Part shown: in pieces, positions 1 through 8,281 of the stretch
How the letters are laid out: every line of letters starts with the position of its first letter
How positions within the stretch are numbered: position 1 is the first letter of the stretch
DNA from: Mycobacterium sp.
Lineage (GTDB): Bacteria > Actinomycetota > Actinomycetes > Mycobacteriales > Mycobacteriaceae
DNA length: 64,000 bases
Assembly: GCA_016197405.1 (NCBI GenBank)
Contig: JACPVR010000011.1
Location: 186,001 to 250,000, forward strand
Direction: 5' to 3'
The notes under the pieces: model-generated
What the model was told of the DNA's origin: nothing
Databases searched by the model: none
The model's input: the letters and a program-made list of their open reading frames with translations, nothing else
Program-made: the position numbers and the translations under genes

Positions 1-680
1 AAATCCTTGCGGCGGCCGCTGCCTTGGCCAACGACGCCGCCAAGGAGCACGGTGGTGTCCGGGTCGAGACCGAGACCGTGTCGGGCTCGACCCTGCCCAC
101 CATGATCGATCTGACGAAGGATGCCGAACTGGTGGTCGTCGGCTGCCGGGGGCAGGGTGCGCTGGCCCGCACCCTGCTCGGGTCGGTCAGTTCCGGTCTG
201 GTGAACCATGCGCACTGCCCGGTCGCGGTGATCCACGACGAGGACCCGCTGATGCAGGATCCGCGGCACGCGCCGGTGGTGCTGGGTATCGACGGGTCAC
301 CGGCGTCGGAAACCGCGACAGCCATCGCCTTCGATGCGGCGTCGCGGCGCGGTGTCGAACTGGTCGCCATCCACGCGGTGAGCGATTCCGATGTCATCGA
401 GATGCCCGGTGTCGACTACACCACCCTGGAGCAGCAGGCCAACGAACTGCTCGCGGAGCGGTTGGCCGGCTGGCAGGAGCGTTATCCGGACGTGCGGGTA
501 CGCCGGGTCGTGACGTGGTCGCGGCCGGCGAAACTGCTGGTGGAGGAGTCCGAGAAGGCGCAGCTGCTGGTGGTGGGCAGTCATGGCCGCGGGGGGTTCA
601 CCGGGATGCTGCTCGGCTCGGTCAGCTCCGCGGTGGCACATGCGGCCCGGATGCCGGTCATCGTGGCCCGCCGATCCTGA
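1..680 (+). CDS. Universal stress protein, tandem UspA domains (5' end cut by window)
   Basis: The frame is open from base 3 to the TGA at 678-680, so the gene begins before the window; the TTG at 24 is not a convincing start. About 225 residues are visible: the end of a first UspA domain and a complete second one. Both carry the ATP-binding signature G-x2-G-x9-G-S, as VGCRGQGALARTLLGS and [16 protein letters not shown], so both halves should bind nucleotide. Mycobacterial tandem USPs of this kind are cytosolic and are induced by hypoxia and nitric oxide; the exact role is not known. It is one of ten USPs in the window and faces a convergent USP after an 11-bp gap. Confidence 0.9.
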   Translation, partial: ILAAAAALANDAAKEHGGVRVETETVSGSTLPTMIDLTKDAELVVVGCRGQGALARTLLGSVSSGLVNHAHCPVAVIHDEDPLMQDPRHAPVVLGIDGSPASETATAIAFDAASRRGVELVAIHAVSDSDVIEMPGVDYTTLEQQANELLAERLAGWQERYPDVRVRRVVTWSRPAKLLVEESEKAQLLVVGSHGRGGFTGMLLGSVSSAVAHAARMPVIVARRS

Positions 681-691
681 CGCGAGGCCGG

Positions 692-1432
692 TCAGCGCCG
701 GACCACCAGTACCGAGCAGTCCGGGAAACCCACGATCGGATGGCAGTTCGGTGTGGCGAGGTCAGCGAGCTGCTCGGCATCGCCGCGACCCACCACCGCC
801 AGCTGCGGCGGCCGGCGATCCGGTGAACCAGGGGCCGGGAAACCGGTTCCGGCCGCCACGGTCTCGACGTGCACATCGGGATAACGTCGCACCCAACTGT
901 CGGCACGCCGGTCGATCTGTCGTACCGATGTGTGCCGGAGCCGGCCCTCCCGCATCGCCTGGTGGACCCGCTCGTCGTCGTCGGCTTCGTCGTCCAGCAC
1001 GACCGCGACCACACCGGGGTCGGTGGTCGGGGAATCGGGGCAGTCCTTGATGACCGCCACATCGCAGCCCGCATGCCGGGCCAGGGTGGTCGCCAGTGCA
1101 CCCAGCGGACGTCCGACGCAATAGCCGTCCGAGCCGACACAGATCATCGCGGCGGCGTGTGATTGGGCCAGGAGAACGTCGGCCACGCCGCCACGGGTGG
1201 CGCACGTCTGCACACGCAGGTTCGGCGACTGTGCCACCAGGGCGTCGCCGGCCTCGGCCAGTGCGCGTCGTGTCGCGTCGAGGTCGGCCGGCGGCGTGCC
1301 CTCGCCGAGGACCCTGGTCAATCGCAGTGGGACATCGCGTGCGACGGCCTCCGCGACCGCCCAGCGCACGGCGTTCACCGCAGGTGGACTGCTGTCGAAG
1401 CCCACCACTATGGGGTGCGAATCGGTGTCCAC
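692..1432 (-). CDS. Universal stress family protein with degenerate C-terminal domain
   Basis: A 246-residue two-domain UspA-fold protein. The start is the GTG at 1432, preceded by GGAGGG at a spacing of 7. Domain 1 begins with VVGFDSSP, but its nucleotide loop is altered (GSDG...GRPLGA). Domain 2 has no G-x2-G-x9-G-S loop and ends with a conserved-looking DCSVLVVRR tail. The same half-degenerate layout recurs in the USPs at 4654, 14765, 19514 and 26362, so it defines a subclass rather than random decay. ATP binding, if any, would be confined to the first half. A DosR-like palindrome lies 75-88 bp upstream. No specific substrate can be assigned. Confidence 0.85.
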   Translation of the reverse strand: MDTDSHPIVVGFDSSPPAVNAVRWAVAEAVARDVPLRLTRVLGEGTPPADLDATRRALAEAGDALVAQSPNLRVQTCATRGGVADVLLAQSHAAAMICVGSDGYCVGRPLGALATTLARHAGCDVAVIKDCPDSPTTDPGVVAVVLDDEADDDERVHQAMREGRLRHTSVRQIDRRADSWVRRYPDVHVETVAAGTGFPAPGSPDRRPPQLAVVGRGDAEQLADLATPNCHPIVGFPDCSVLVVRR

Positions 1433-1506
1433 CCGCCTGCCCTCCGAGGTCGCGCTGTCACTTGCACTTCTGCTCGAAGGCTATGGGGCCGCCCGCGCGG
1501 CCACTA

Positions 1507-1520
1507 GAGCCCTTGGTCCC
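1507..1520. promoter_or_regulatory. Possible DosR box (10/14)
   Basis: GAGCCCTTGGTCCC matches 10 of 14 positions of the DosR core GGGACTWWAGTCCC. It lies between the divergent USP (start 1432) and Acg nitroreductase (start 1652). With this score it could be a chance match in GC-rich DNA. Confidence 0.35.
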
Positions 1521-1576
1521 CAGCGGTGTTCGCATATCCGAAGGCACCCCGGTCAGGTCCAAGGTTTGCCGCAGAA

Positions 1577-1590
1577 GGGTCTTCCTACCC
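1577..1590. promoter_or_regulatory. Possible DosR box (9/14) upstream of the acg-like gene
   Basis: GGGTCTTCCTACCC matches 9 of 14 core positions and ends 62 bp before the ATG at 1652, the same spacing as the better boxes elsewhere in the window. The spacing is the main argument; the sequence match alone is weak. Confidence 0.35.
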
Positions 1591-1651
1591 TCGCGCCATG
1601 CGGTGTACCGGGCCCATTGTGGAAGCATCGCTTACACAGAGGAACGCTCTC

Positions 1652-2638
1652 ATGGGTCCACATATCCCGGGTACCGACACACTGATGACGGCCATGGCGC
1701 TGGCAGCGCGCGCGCCGTCGGTACACAACATCCAGCCGTGGCGCTGGCATGTCGGTAAGCAGAGTGTGCATCTGTACGCCGATCCGAGCAGGCAGCTGGC
1801 GCAGGCCGACCCTGACGGACGCGAACTGATCGTCAGTTGTGGTGCGGCGCTCAATCATTGCGTCGTGGCCCTGGCAGCGCTCGGCTGGAAGAGTGAGATC
1901 CACCGCTTCCCCAACCCCGCCGATCCGACCCACCTGGCATCGGTCGACCTGCATGCGCACGCCGCCGGTGAGGTCGACATAACCCTCGCCGCGGCGATCA
2001 CCAAGAGGCGCACCGACCGGCGTAGGTTCGCCGATCTGCCGGTCGCGCTTGGCGATATCGCCCTGATGGGTGCCCGGGCCGCGCGGATGGGAGTCACCGT
2101 CCGGCGTTTCGATCCGACGACGACGTTGAGAGCGATTCTTGCCCAGGCGGTCTGGCAGCACGCCCACGACGAGGACTATGTCGCCGAACTCACCGCCTGG
2201 AGCGGCCGGCATGCATCCGACGAGGGGGTGCCGGCACGCAATACCCCGGAGTCGGATCCGACGGCGCGAATTCCCGCCCGCATCTACGCCGGTACGGCGC
2301 TGGCGCAGCCACCCGGGTCCGGCGATGACGGCGGGGTGTTGTTCGCGTTGGGCACCGCAGGTGACCAACAGCTCGATCACTTGCGTGCGGGGGAGGCCAC
2401 CAGTCTGGTCTTGTTGACCGCCACCGCATTGGGGCTGGCCAGCTGCCCGGTCACCGAACCGCTGGAGATCGGCGAAACCCGTGCTGCCGTGCGATTCGAC
2501 GCGTTCGACGACGAGATGTTCCCGCAGATGCTGATCCGCGTCGGTTGGGCCCACATCGGAGCCGACCCGTTACCGCCGACACCGCGTCGGCCACTGTCGG
2601 AGACCGTGACGATGCTCGACGGCGGCCCGGTGGATTGA
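1652..2638 (+). CDS. Acg-family nitroreductase-like protein (Rv2032/Rv3131 type)
   Basis: A 328-residue protein of the mycobacterial Acg family, an FMN-binding nitroreductase fold made of two repeated halves. The family signature ARAPSVHNIQPWRW is at about residues 19-32, and RRTDRR and a C-terminal RVGWAH...PRRPLSE segment follow. The ATG at 1652 is chosen because GAGGA sits 8 nt upstream and the signature then falls near the N-terminus as in relatives; the frame also opens earlier at 1526. Acg proteins are strongly DosR-induced in M. tuberculosis and are thought to sequester flavin rather than reduce nitro compounds. A second paralogue is at 15955. Confidence 0.85.
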   Translation: MGPHIPGTDTLMTAMALAARAPSVHNIQPWRWHVGKQSVHLYADPSRQLAQADPDGRELIVSCGAALNHCVVALAALGWKSEIHRFPNPADPTHLASVDLHAHAAGEVDITLAAAITKRRTDRRRFADLPVALGDIALMGARAARMGVTVRRFDPTTTLRAILAQAVWQHAHDEDYVAELTAWSGRHASDEGVPARNTPESDPTARIPARIYAGTALAQPPGSGDDGGVLFALGTAGDQQLDHLRAGEATSLVLLTATALGLASCPVTEPLEIGETRAAVRFDAFDDEMFPQMLIRVGWAHIGADPLPPTPRRPLSETVTMLDGGPVD

Positions 2639-2666
2639 CCCCCCGCTGGATCGGCCCTGGACGGGC

Positions 2667-3270
<604 letters not shown>

Positions 3271-3352
3271 GTCGGCGACGCCTCCCTTTCTGGTTGACGG
3301 ATCAGGATTCGGGTCACCGTCGACATTCGTCGATCGTGCACTCGGCCAGCTA

Positions 3353-3366
3353 TGGCCGAAAGTCCC
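3353..3366. promoter_or_regulatory. DosR-box-like palindrome (11/14)
   Basis: TGGCCGAAAGTCCC matches 11 of 14 core positions, including a perfect right half AAAGTCCC. It lies in the 217-bp divergent gap between the hypothetical/CsoR operon (start 3270) and the three-helix-bundle/USP pair (start 3488). It is 83 bp and 122 bp from the two starts, so the controlled gene is unclear. Confidence 0.4.
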
Positions 3367-3487
3367 CCGCGGCGAGTCGAAGTGCTCACCGGGCGTGACG
3401 AATGCGGGCGACTGATGACCTTGTGCCCTACGGCGGCGACGAGCGGCTGCGGCACGCTTGATGCAGTATCACCGGAAGGCTGCGCCC

Positions 3488-3739
3488 ATGCTCCAGATCT
3501 CCCGCAAAGCCGGTCGGCCTCCCGGTCGGGTGGACCACGAGCTCGACCGGGTGGCGTCGATGTTGGCTATCCGGTTCCCCGACCATACGCCCGCCGAGAT
3601 CGCCGAGGTCGTCGACGGGGAGTACGCCCGGCTGAGTTCACATGCACGCATAGCGACGCACCTGATTCCCTTGACGTACAACAGCTCACACCGGCGATTG
3701 GCAGCGGGCTGCCCCAGCCCCATGGCGCGCACGGCATGA
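3488..3739 (+). CDS. Small three-helix-bundle dimerization-domain protein
   Basis: An 83-residue protein. Residues about 20-65 (ELDRVASMLAIRFPD, IAEVVDGEYARL, ARIATHLIPL) fit the small helical three-helix-bundle dimerization domain common in mycobacterial stress loci. The ATG at 3488 is preferred over an earlier in-frame ATG at 3458 because GGAAGG lies 8 nt before it. It is 13 bp upstream of the USP at 3753 and probably shares its transcript. The function is unknown; a partner-binding or dimerization role is inferred only from the domain. Confidence 0.65.
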   Translation: MLQISRKAGRPPGRVDHELDRVASMLAIRFPDHTPAEIAEVVDGEYARLSSHARIATHLIPLTYNSSHRRLAAGCPSPMARTA

Positions 3740-3752
3740 GTTCGGTTTCACC

Positions 3753-4631
3753 ATGAAATATCACGGCATCGTCGTCGGCGTCGACGGATCACCGTGGTCG
3801 AACGCGGCGGTCGGGTGGGCGGCCGATGAAGCGCTTCGGCGGGGAGCCCCGCTGACGGTGGTGCACGTCCTGGCGCCGCGTCCGGAGCGGATGTGGCCGC
3901 CTCCACCGGCACAGCATGAGTTCGAGCGGCGTTATGAGGAACGAGGGCGGCGTCTGTTGGCAGACGCTGTCGAGGCGGCCGATGCCGCGGTGTCGGCAGA
4001 CCCGCGAGTGAGTGTCAGACCGTTGATGTGCTCAGGCCACGCGGTTCCCACGCTCGTCGACGTGTCCGGAGACGCCGATCTGATCGTGATGGGACGCCAG
4101 GGTGAGGACGCCGGGTCACGCCGACGGCTCGGATCGGTCAGCTGTGGCCTGGTCTTCCAGGCGCGTTGCCCCGTCGCGGTGATCCACGACGGATACCCGT
4201 GGATGCCCCGGCCGTCCTATGCGCCGGTGCTGGTCGGTGTGGACGGCTCACCGGCGTCGGAGTTGGCCATGTCCCTGGCATTTCGCGCCGCCGCGGCGCG
4301 GGGGGTCAAGGTCATCGCGATGTATTGCTGGGGTTATGGACAGTCGATCGATGCGACCGATGCCGAGATGCAGCCTGACCTTCGGGCGGGTGGCGACGCT
4401 CTGGAACAGCTACTGGTCGACTGGCGCAGGTCCTTCCCCGATATTGAGGTCGAGGCCAGATTCGTCTACGGCCGGCCGTCCGTCCGGTTGATCGAGGCCT
4501 CGGAGTCGGCACAGTTGACGGTCGTCGGCAGCCGCGGCCAAGGGGGATTCCCGGGCATGCTGCTCGGACCCGTCACGACGGCCGCCGTCCAGTCGGTTCG
4601 GACACCGCTGATCGTGGCGCAGCCGGGCTGA
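3753..4631 (+). CDS. Universal stress protein, tandem UspA domains, both intact
   Basis: A 292-residue tandem USP. Domain 1 starts with [11 protein letters not shown] and has the nucleotide loop GRQGEDAGSRRRLGS. Domain 2 starts with [12 protein letters not shown] and ends with GSRGQGGFPGMLLGP, in which the terminal Ser is replaced by Pro. Family members are cytosolic, bind ATP and are linked to growth arrest under hypoxia. It lies directly behind the three-helix-bundle gene and converges on the USP at 4654 with a 22-bp gap. No clear Shine-Dalgarno sequence is seen, consistent with translation following the upstream gene. Confidence 0.9.
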   Translation: MKYHGIVVGVDGSPWSNAAVGWAADEALRRGAPLTVVHVLAPRPERMWPPPPAQHEFERRYEERGRRLLADAVEAADAAVSADPRVSVRPLMCSGHAVPTLVDVSGDADLIVMGRQGEDAGSRRRLGSVSCGLVFQARCPVAVIHDGYPWMPRPSYAPVLVGVDGSPASELAMSLAFRAAAARGVKVIAMYCWGYGQSIDATDAEMQPDLRAGGDALEQLLVDWRRSFPDIEVEARFVYGRPSVRLIEASESAQLTVVGSRGQGGFPGMLLGPVTTAAVQSVRTPLIVAQPG

Positions 4632-4653
4632 CGGACGGTACGTAGCCGGCTGA

Positions 4654-5475
4654 TCATCGATGCACCACCAGTACCGAGCACTGGCTGTGCCCGAAGATCG
4701 GATGATTGTGCGGGCCCACGATGTGCGCCACGCGCGCGGATTCGCCCGGCCCGATGACGACGAGATCGATCGGCGCGTCAGTGCCACTGAGGAATCGAAC
4801 CAAACCTGATCTTGTCGTGACCGGGTGGACACGTACATCGGGATACCGCTGCCGCCAGGACTGCACCAAGCGGTCGAATTCGTCAGCCGATGGGTATCGG
4901 AAATCTTTGTCCCACAATCCGATTGCGACGAGCGGTGCGTTGCGCAGTCTCGCCTCGTCCATCGCGGTGATGACCACGTCCTCGTCGTCGCCGGGCTCGG
5001 TCACCGCTACGGCAATGGCACCGGGACGTCGTTGTTGACCATCGCGCCGGTGTCGGATGATCGCCACCGGGCACCGGGCGCGCTCGGCCACGGTGGTGGC
5101 GGTGGAACCCAACCAGGTTCGCGCGACGGCGTCGATGCCCACCGAGCCGACACAGAGTAGTTCGGCGTGGCTGGACTCTGCCAGCAGCGCTTCGCCGGTG
5201 TGCCCGTGGATTATCGCGGTGTCGAACTTCACCGGCCGCCCTGATGCCTCGATCGCCGCGCAGGCCTGGCGCAGCACGGTCTCGGCGTATTCGGTTTCCA
5301 GCGGCAGTGCGCCCACAGTCGGGTCCGGTCCGGTTTCGACCCCCGCAACATGGACCAGACGCAAGGGCAGGTCCCGTGCGATGGCTTCTTCGATTGCCCA
5401 CCGCGCTGCGCTCATCGCCGCGCGTGAACCGTCGATGCCGACGACCACCGAGGCGCCTGGGTCGATCTCGGTCAT
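4654..5475 (-). CDS. Universal stress protein with degenerate C-terminal domain
   Basis: A 273-residue USP. The ATG at 5475 is chosen because GAGGAG lies just upstream; the frame opens at 5499. Domain 1 (VVVGIDGSRAAM) has an intact loop GSVGIDAVARTWLGS. Domain 2 has lost its loop and reads VIGPGES...HIVGPHNHPIF followed by QCSVLVVHR. This matches the half-degenerate subclass found five times in the window. The divergent gap to the P-type ATPase contains two DosR-like palindromes. Confidence 0.88.
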   Translation of the reverse strand: MTEIDPGASVVVGIDGSRAAMSAARWAIEEAIARDLPLRLVHVAGVETGPDPTVGALPLETEYAETVLRQACAAIEASGRPVKFDTAIIHGHTGEALLAESSHAELLCVGSVGIDAVARTWLGSTATTVAERARCPVAIIRHRRDGQQRRPGAIAVAVTEPGDDEDVVITAMDEARLRNAPLVAIGLWDKDFRYPSADEFDRLVQSWRQRYPDVRVHPVTTRSGLVRFLSGTDAPIDLVVIGPGESARVAHIVGPHNHPIFGHSQCSVLVVHR

Positions 5476-5548
5476 GAAGTCTCCTCGGCAAGCGTTCACG
5501 GTGACGCGTCGTGACCCGACGCTAACCGCCGGCGGGCACGTAAGACGC

Positions 5549-5562
5549 GAGTCCTAGGTCCT
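5549..5562. promoter_or_regulatory. Possible DosR box (9/14), distal
   Basis: GAGTCCTAGGTCCT is an approximately palindromic 9/14 match between the divergent USP (5475) and P-type ATPase. It is paired with a better site 22 bp away (start to start), as is common for DosR promoters with two boxes. Confidence 0.35.
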
Positions 5563-5570
5563 CGGCGCAC

Positions 5571-5584
5571 TGGACGTTGGTCCT
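5571..5584. promoter_or_regulatory. Possible DosR box (10/14), proximal
   Basis: TGGACGTTGGTCCT matches 10 of 14 core positions. It ends only 13 bp before the ATG at 5597. If it drives the ATPase, translation may therefore start further downstream, for example at the GTG at 5669. Confidence 0.4.
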
Positions 5585-5596
5585 CGGTGCCGGCTG

Positions 5597-8281
5597 ATGA
5601 CCGAAGTCCTGCCGGTCGGGGCATTTCGCCCGCGGTGGGCGCGGCGCGGGCCGGCCTACCTTGTAGTTGTGGCCAGGGACGCCGGTCTGACGACGCAGGA
5701 AGCGGCGCGTCGACTGGCGGCCGACGGCGCCAATGTGCTTCCGGCCCAAGGGCGCACCCCGTGGCCGCTGCGATTCGCCGCGAACCTCGTGCACTTCTTC
5801 GCGATCCTGTTCTGGATCGCGGGGATACTGGCGTTCGTCGCAGGGATGCCGCAGCTCGGTGTCGCCATCTTCGCGGTCGTGCTGCTCAACGCGGTCTTCG
5901 CCTTCGCGCAGGAAGAACGCGCTCAGCATGCCACCGACGGGCTGCGACAGATGCTCCCGCGACTGGTAACCGTGGTGCGCGACGGTGTGCGCAGGCAAGT
6001 GTCCGCCGATACCGTCGTGGTCGGCGACACCGTGCTGTTGGCCGAGGGGGACCGGGTGTGCGCCGACGTCGTCGTCATCGACGCCGCGAACCTCTCGGTC
6101 GACACCTCGGCACTGACCGGGGAGAGTGTGCCCGAGCATCCGGCTGACGGCGAGACCGTCTTCGCGGGATGTTTCGTGGTGGAAGGCGAGGCGCGCACAC
6201 GCGTGTCGGCCACCGGTTCCGGGACGCGATTGGCCTCGATCGCCAAGCTCACGGCGAGGCAGCGGCACGCAGCGACACCGTTGCGCCGCGAACTGGACCG
6301 GCTGTCTCGGATCATCGCGGTGGTCGCGGTGAGCGTCGGGGCGGTGTTCTTCGTGGTTGCGGCACTTATCGGGATGCCGCTGTCGGACGGTTTCCTGTTC
6401 GCCGTCGGTGTCACCGTCGCGGTGGTACCGGAAGGGCTGCTGCCGACGGTGACCCTCGCGCTGGCGATCGGTGCACAGCGGATGGCCGGTAAGCGTGCGC
6501 TGGTGCGGCATCTGGAGGCGGTCGAGACACTCGGCTCCACGACATTCATCTGTACCGACAAGACCGGGACGCTGACCCAGAACGAGATGTCCGTGGTCCA
6601 GGCGTGGACACCGCAGGGGTCTGCCCGGATTCGCGGTATCGGATATCAACCGGTGGCCGATATCGACTGTGACCGCGATGGTGTGGGTGAATCGCTGCGG
6701 ATGCTGGCCGATGCCGCCGTGCTGTGCTCGACGGGCGGCGTCGAATTGGTCGACGGTGCGTGGTGCCCGCATGGCGATCCGATGGAAGCCGCACTGGACG
6801 CCTTCGCCCGGCGGCTTCGTCCTGGATCCGCCGAACCCGTCGCGGTCCGCCCGATCGCACGGTTTCCTTTCGATGCCCACCGGCGGCGCATGTCGGTGGT
6901 ACTCGGCGACCGCGTGCTCGTCAAAGGCGCGCCGGATGCGATATTTCCCCTGTGCGAAGCGGTTTTCGATGCGCCGCGCATCCTGGCCGACATGGCCGGC
7001 CGCGGGTTGCGTGTGCTCGCCGTCGCCTGCCGCGATATCGCCGTCGGTGCAGCCGTGCCGATCGAATCCGCCGAGGCCGAACAAGGACTGCGGCTGCTCG
7101 GCCTGGTGGGACTGCAGGACCCGCCGCGACCGGCGGTCGCCGAGGTTCTCGGTCGCTGCCGCGCCGCAGGCATCCGGGTGGCCATGGTGACCGGCGATCA
7201 TCCCGATACTGCCGCTGCCGTCGCGTGCGAGGTCGGCCTGTCGCTTGGCGATGCCACCGTGGTCGTCGGCGCCGACCTGCCCGGCGACCTCGGGGAATTG
7301 GGCGAATTGATCGACCGTGACGGCATGGTGATCGCCCGTGTGACACCCGAGGACAAGCTACGGATAGCCCGAGCCCTACGACTCCGCGGGCATGTCGTGG
7401 CCATGACCGGCGATGGTGTCAACGACGCTCCGGCACTGCGGGAAGCGGCGATAGGTGTCGCCATGGGGCGTGGCGGTACCGATGTCGCGCGCGAGGCCGC
7501 CGATGTCGTCCTGCTCGACGACAACTTCGAGACCATCGTCGCCGCCATCGCCCAGGGCCGATCGACCTTCGCCAACATCCGGCGCTTCCTGACCTATCAC
7601 CTGTCCGACAACGTCGCCGAACTGGCACCTTTCGTGGTCTGGGCGCTGTCCGCCGGACGGTTTCCATTGGCGATCGGGGTCCTGCAGGTGCTGGCCCTCG
7701 ACATCGGGACAGATGTCCTTCCCGCGCTGGCGCTGGGCGCCGAACCACCCGAGGAGCGGGCACTGGACTCCCCGCCCACGAAGGCCCATCTCGTGGACCG
7801 GGCGCTGCTGATACGCGCGTTCGGGGTGCTCGGTCTCACCGAAGCCGTTGTGGCGCTTGCGGCTTTCGCGTTCCTCGTGAATTCCCCGGAGGTTGCGATA
7901 GCGTCGGGCATGGCATCGGGCACCGCGTTCACCGCCATCGTCCTGGGTCAGGCGGCCAACGCGTTCGCCTGCCGAAGCGACAAACAGCCGGTGTGGCGGA
8001 TTCCGCTGCTCACCAACCCGATGCTGATCGCGGGGGTGGCCGCCGAAATCGGCATACTGCTGGTACTTCTGTACGTGCCACCGATCGCCGCTCTGCTCGG
8101 ACAGGCCGGCCCGCCGCCGCTGGGCTACGCACTGGCCGCGGTGGCGGTCCCTGCGGTGGTGCTGGCAGACGCGACCCACAAGTTGTTCCGGCAGCACCGG
8201 ATCGACACGGTGCTCACCTCGTCGCAGGGTCGTCGCCGACTGCGTCCTGGTAGGCGGCAACCGCAGTCGGTAATGTCATGA
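5597..8281 (+). CDS. Cation-transporting P-type ATPase (P2 type)
   Basis: An 894-residue P2-type ATPase with a full motif set: TGES at 174-177 (actuator), PEGLLPT at 278-284 in M4, the phosphorylated Asp321 in DKTGT, and TGDGVNDAP in the hinge. M4 plus the following EAVETLGST segment resembles Na,K/H,K-type (P2C) and related bacterial pumps more than heavy-metal pumps, so Ca, Na, K or Mg are candidate ions and the substrate is unproven. It is reminiscent of DosR-regulated CtpF of M. tuberculosis, although the M4 motif differs. The start is uncertain: the ATG at 5597 is used here, but the GTG at 5669 (VARDAGLTTQEAARRL) is closer to the usual N-terminus. The 3' end overlaps the convergent SulP gene by 68 bp. 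Confidence 0.88.
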   Translation: MTEVLPVGAFRPRWARRGPAYLVVVARDAGLTTQEAARRLAADGANVLPAQGRTPWPLRFAANLVHFFAILFWIAGILAFVAGMPQLGVAIFAVVLLNAVFAFAQEERAQHATDGLRQMLPRLVTVVRDGVRRQVSADTVVVGDTVLLAEGDRVCADVVVIDAANLSVDTSALTGESVPEHPADGETVFAGCFVVEGEARTRVSATGSGTRLASIAKLTARQRHAATPLRRELDRLSRIIAVVAVSVGAVFFVVAALIGMPLSDGFLFAVGVTVAVVPEGLLPTVTLALAIGAQRMAGKRALVRHLEAVETLGSTTFICTDKTGTLTQNEMSVVQAWTPQGSARIRGIGYQPVADIDCDRDGVGESLRMLADAAVLCSTGGVELVDGAWCPHGDPMEAALDAFARRLRPGSAEPVAVRPIARFPFDAHRRRMSVVLGDRVLVKGAPDAIFPLCEAVFDAPRILADMAGRGLRVLAVACRDIAVGAAVPIESAEAEQGLRLLGLVGLQDPPRPAVAEVLGRCRAAGIRVAMVTGDHPDTAAAVACEVGLSLGDATVVVGADLPGDLGELGELIDRDGMVIARVTPEDKLRIARALRLRGHVVAMTGDGVNDAPALREAAIGVAMGRGGTDVAREAADVVLLDDNFETIVAAIAQGRSTFANIRRFLTYHLSDNVAELAPFVVWALSAGRFPLAIGVLQVLALDIGTDVLPALALGAEPPEERALDSPPTKAHLVDRALLIRAFGVLGLTEAVVALAAFAFLVNSPEVAIASGMASGTAFTAIVLGQAANAFACRSDKQPVWRIPLLTNPMLIAGVAAEIGILLVLLYVPPIAALLGQAGPPPLGYALAAVAVPAVVLADATHKLFRQHRIDTVLTSSQGRRRLRPGRRQPQSVMS

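Noticed and set aside
3414..3440. Another DosR-like sequence (GACCTTGTGCCCTA region)
   Set aside because: It matches only about 8 of 14 core positions, below what I would separate from chance in this GC-rich DNA.
5522..7201. 559-codon open frame on the minus strand
   Set aside because: It overlaps the P-type ATPase antisense and has shadow-type composition (Arg/His/Gln/Gly rich).
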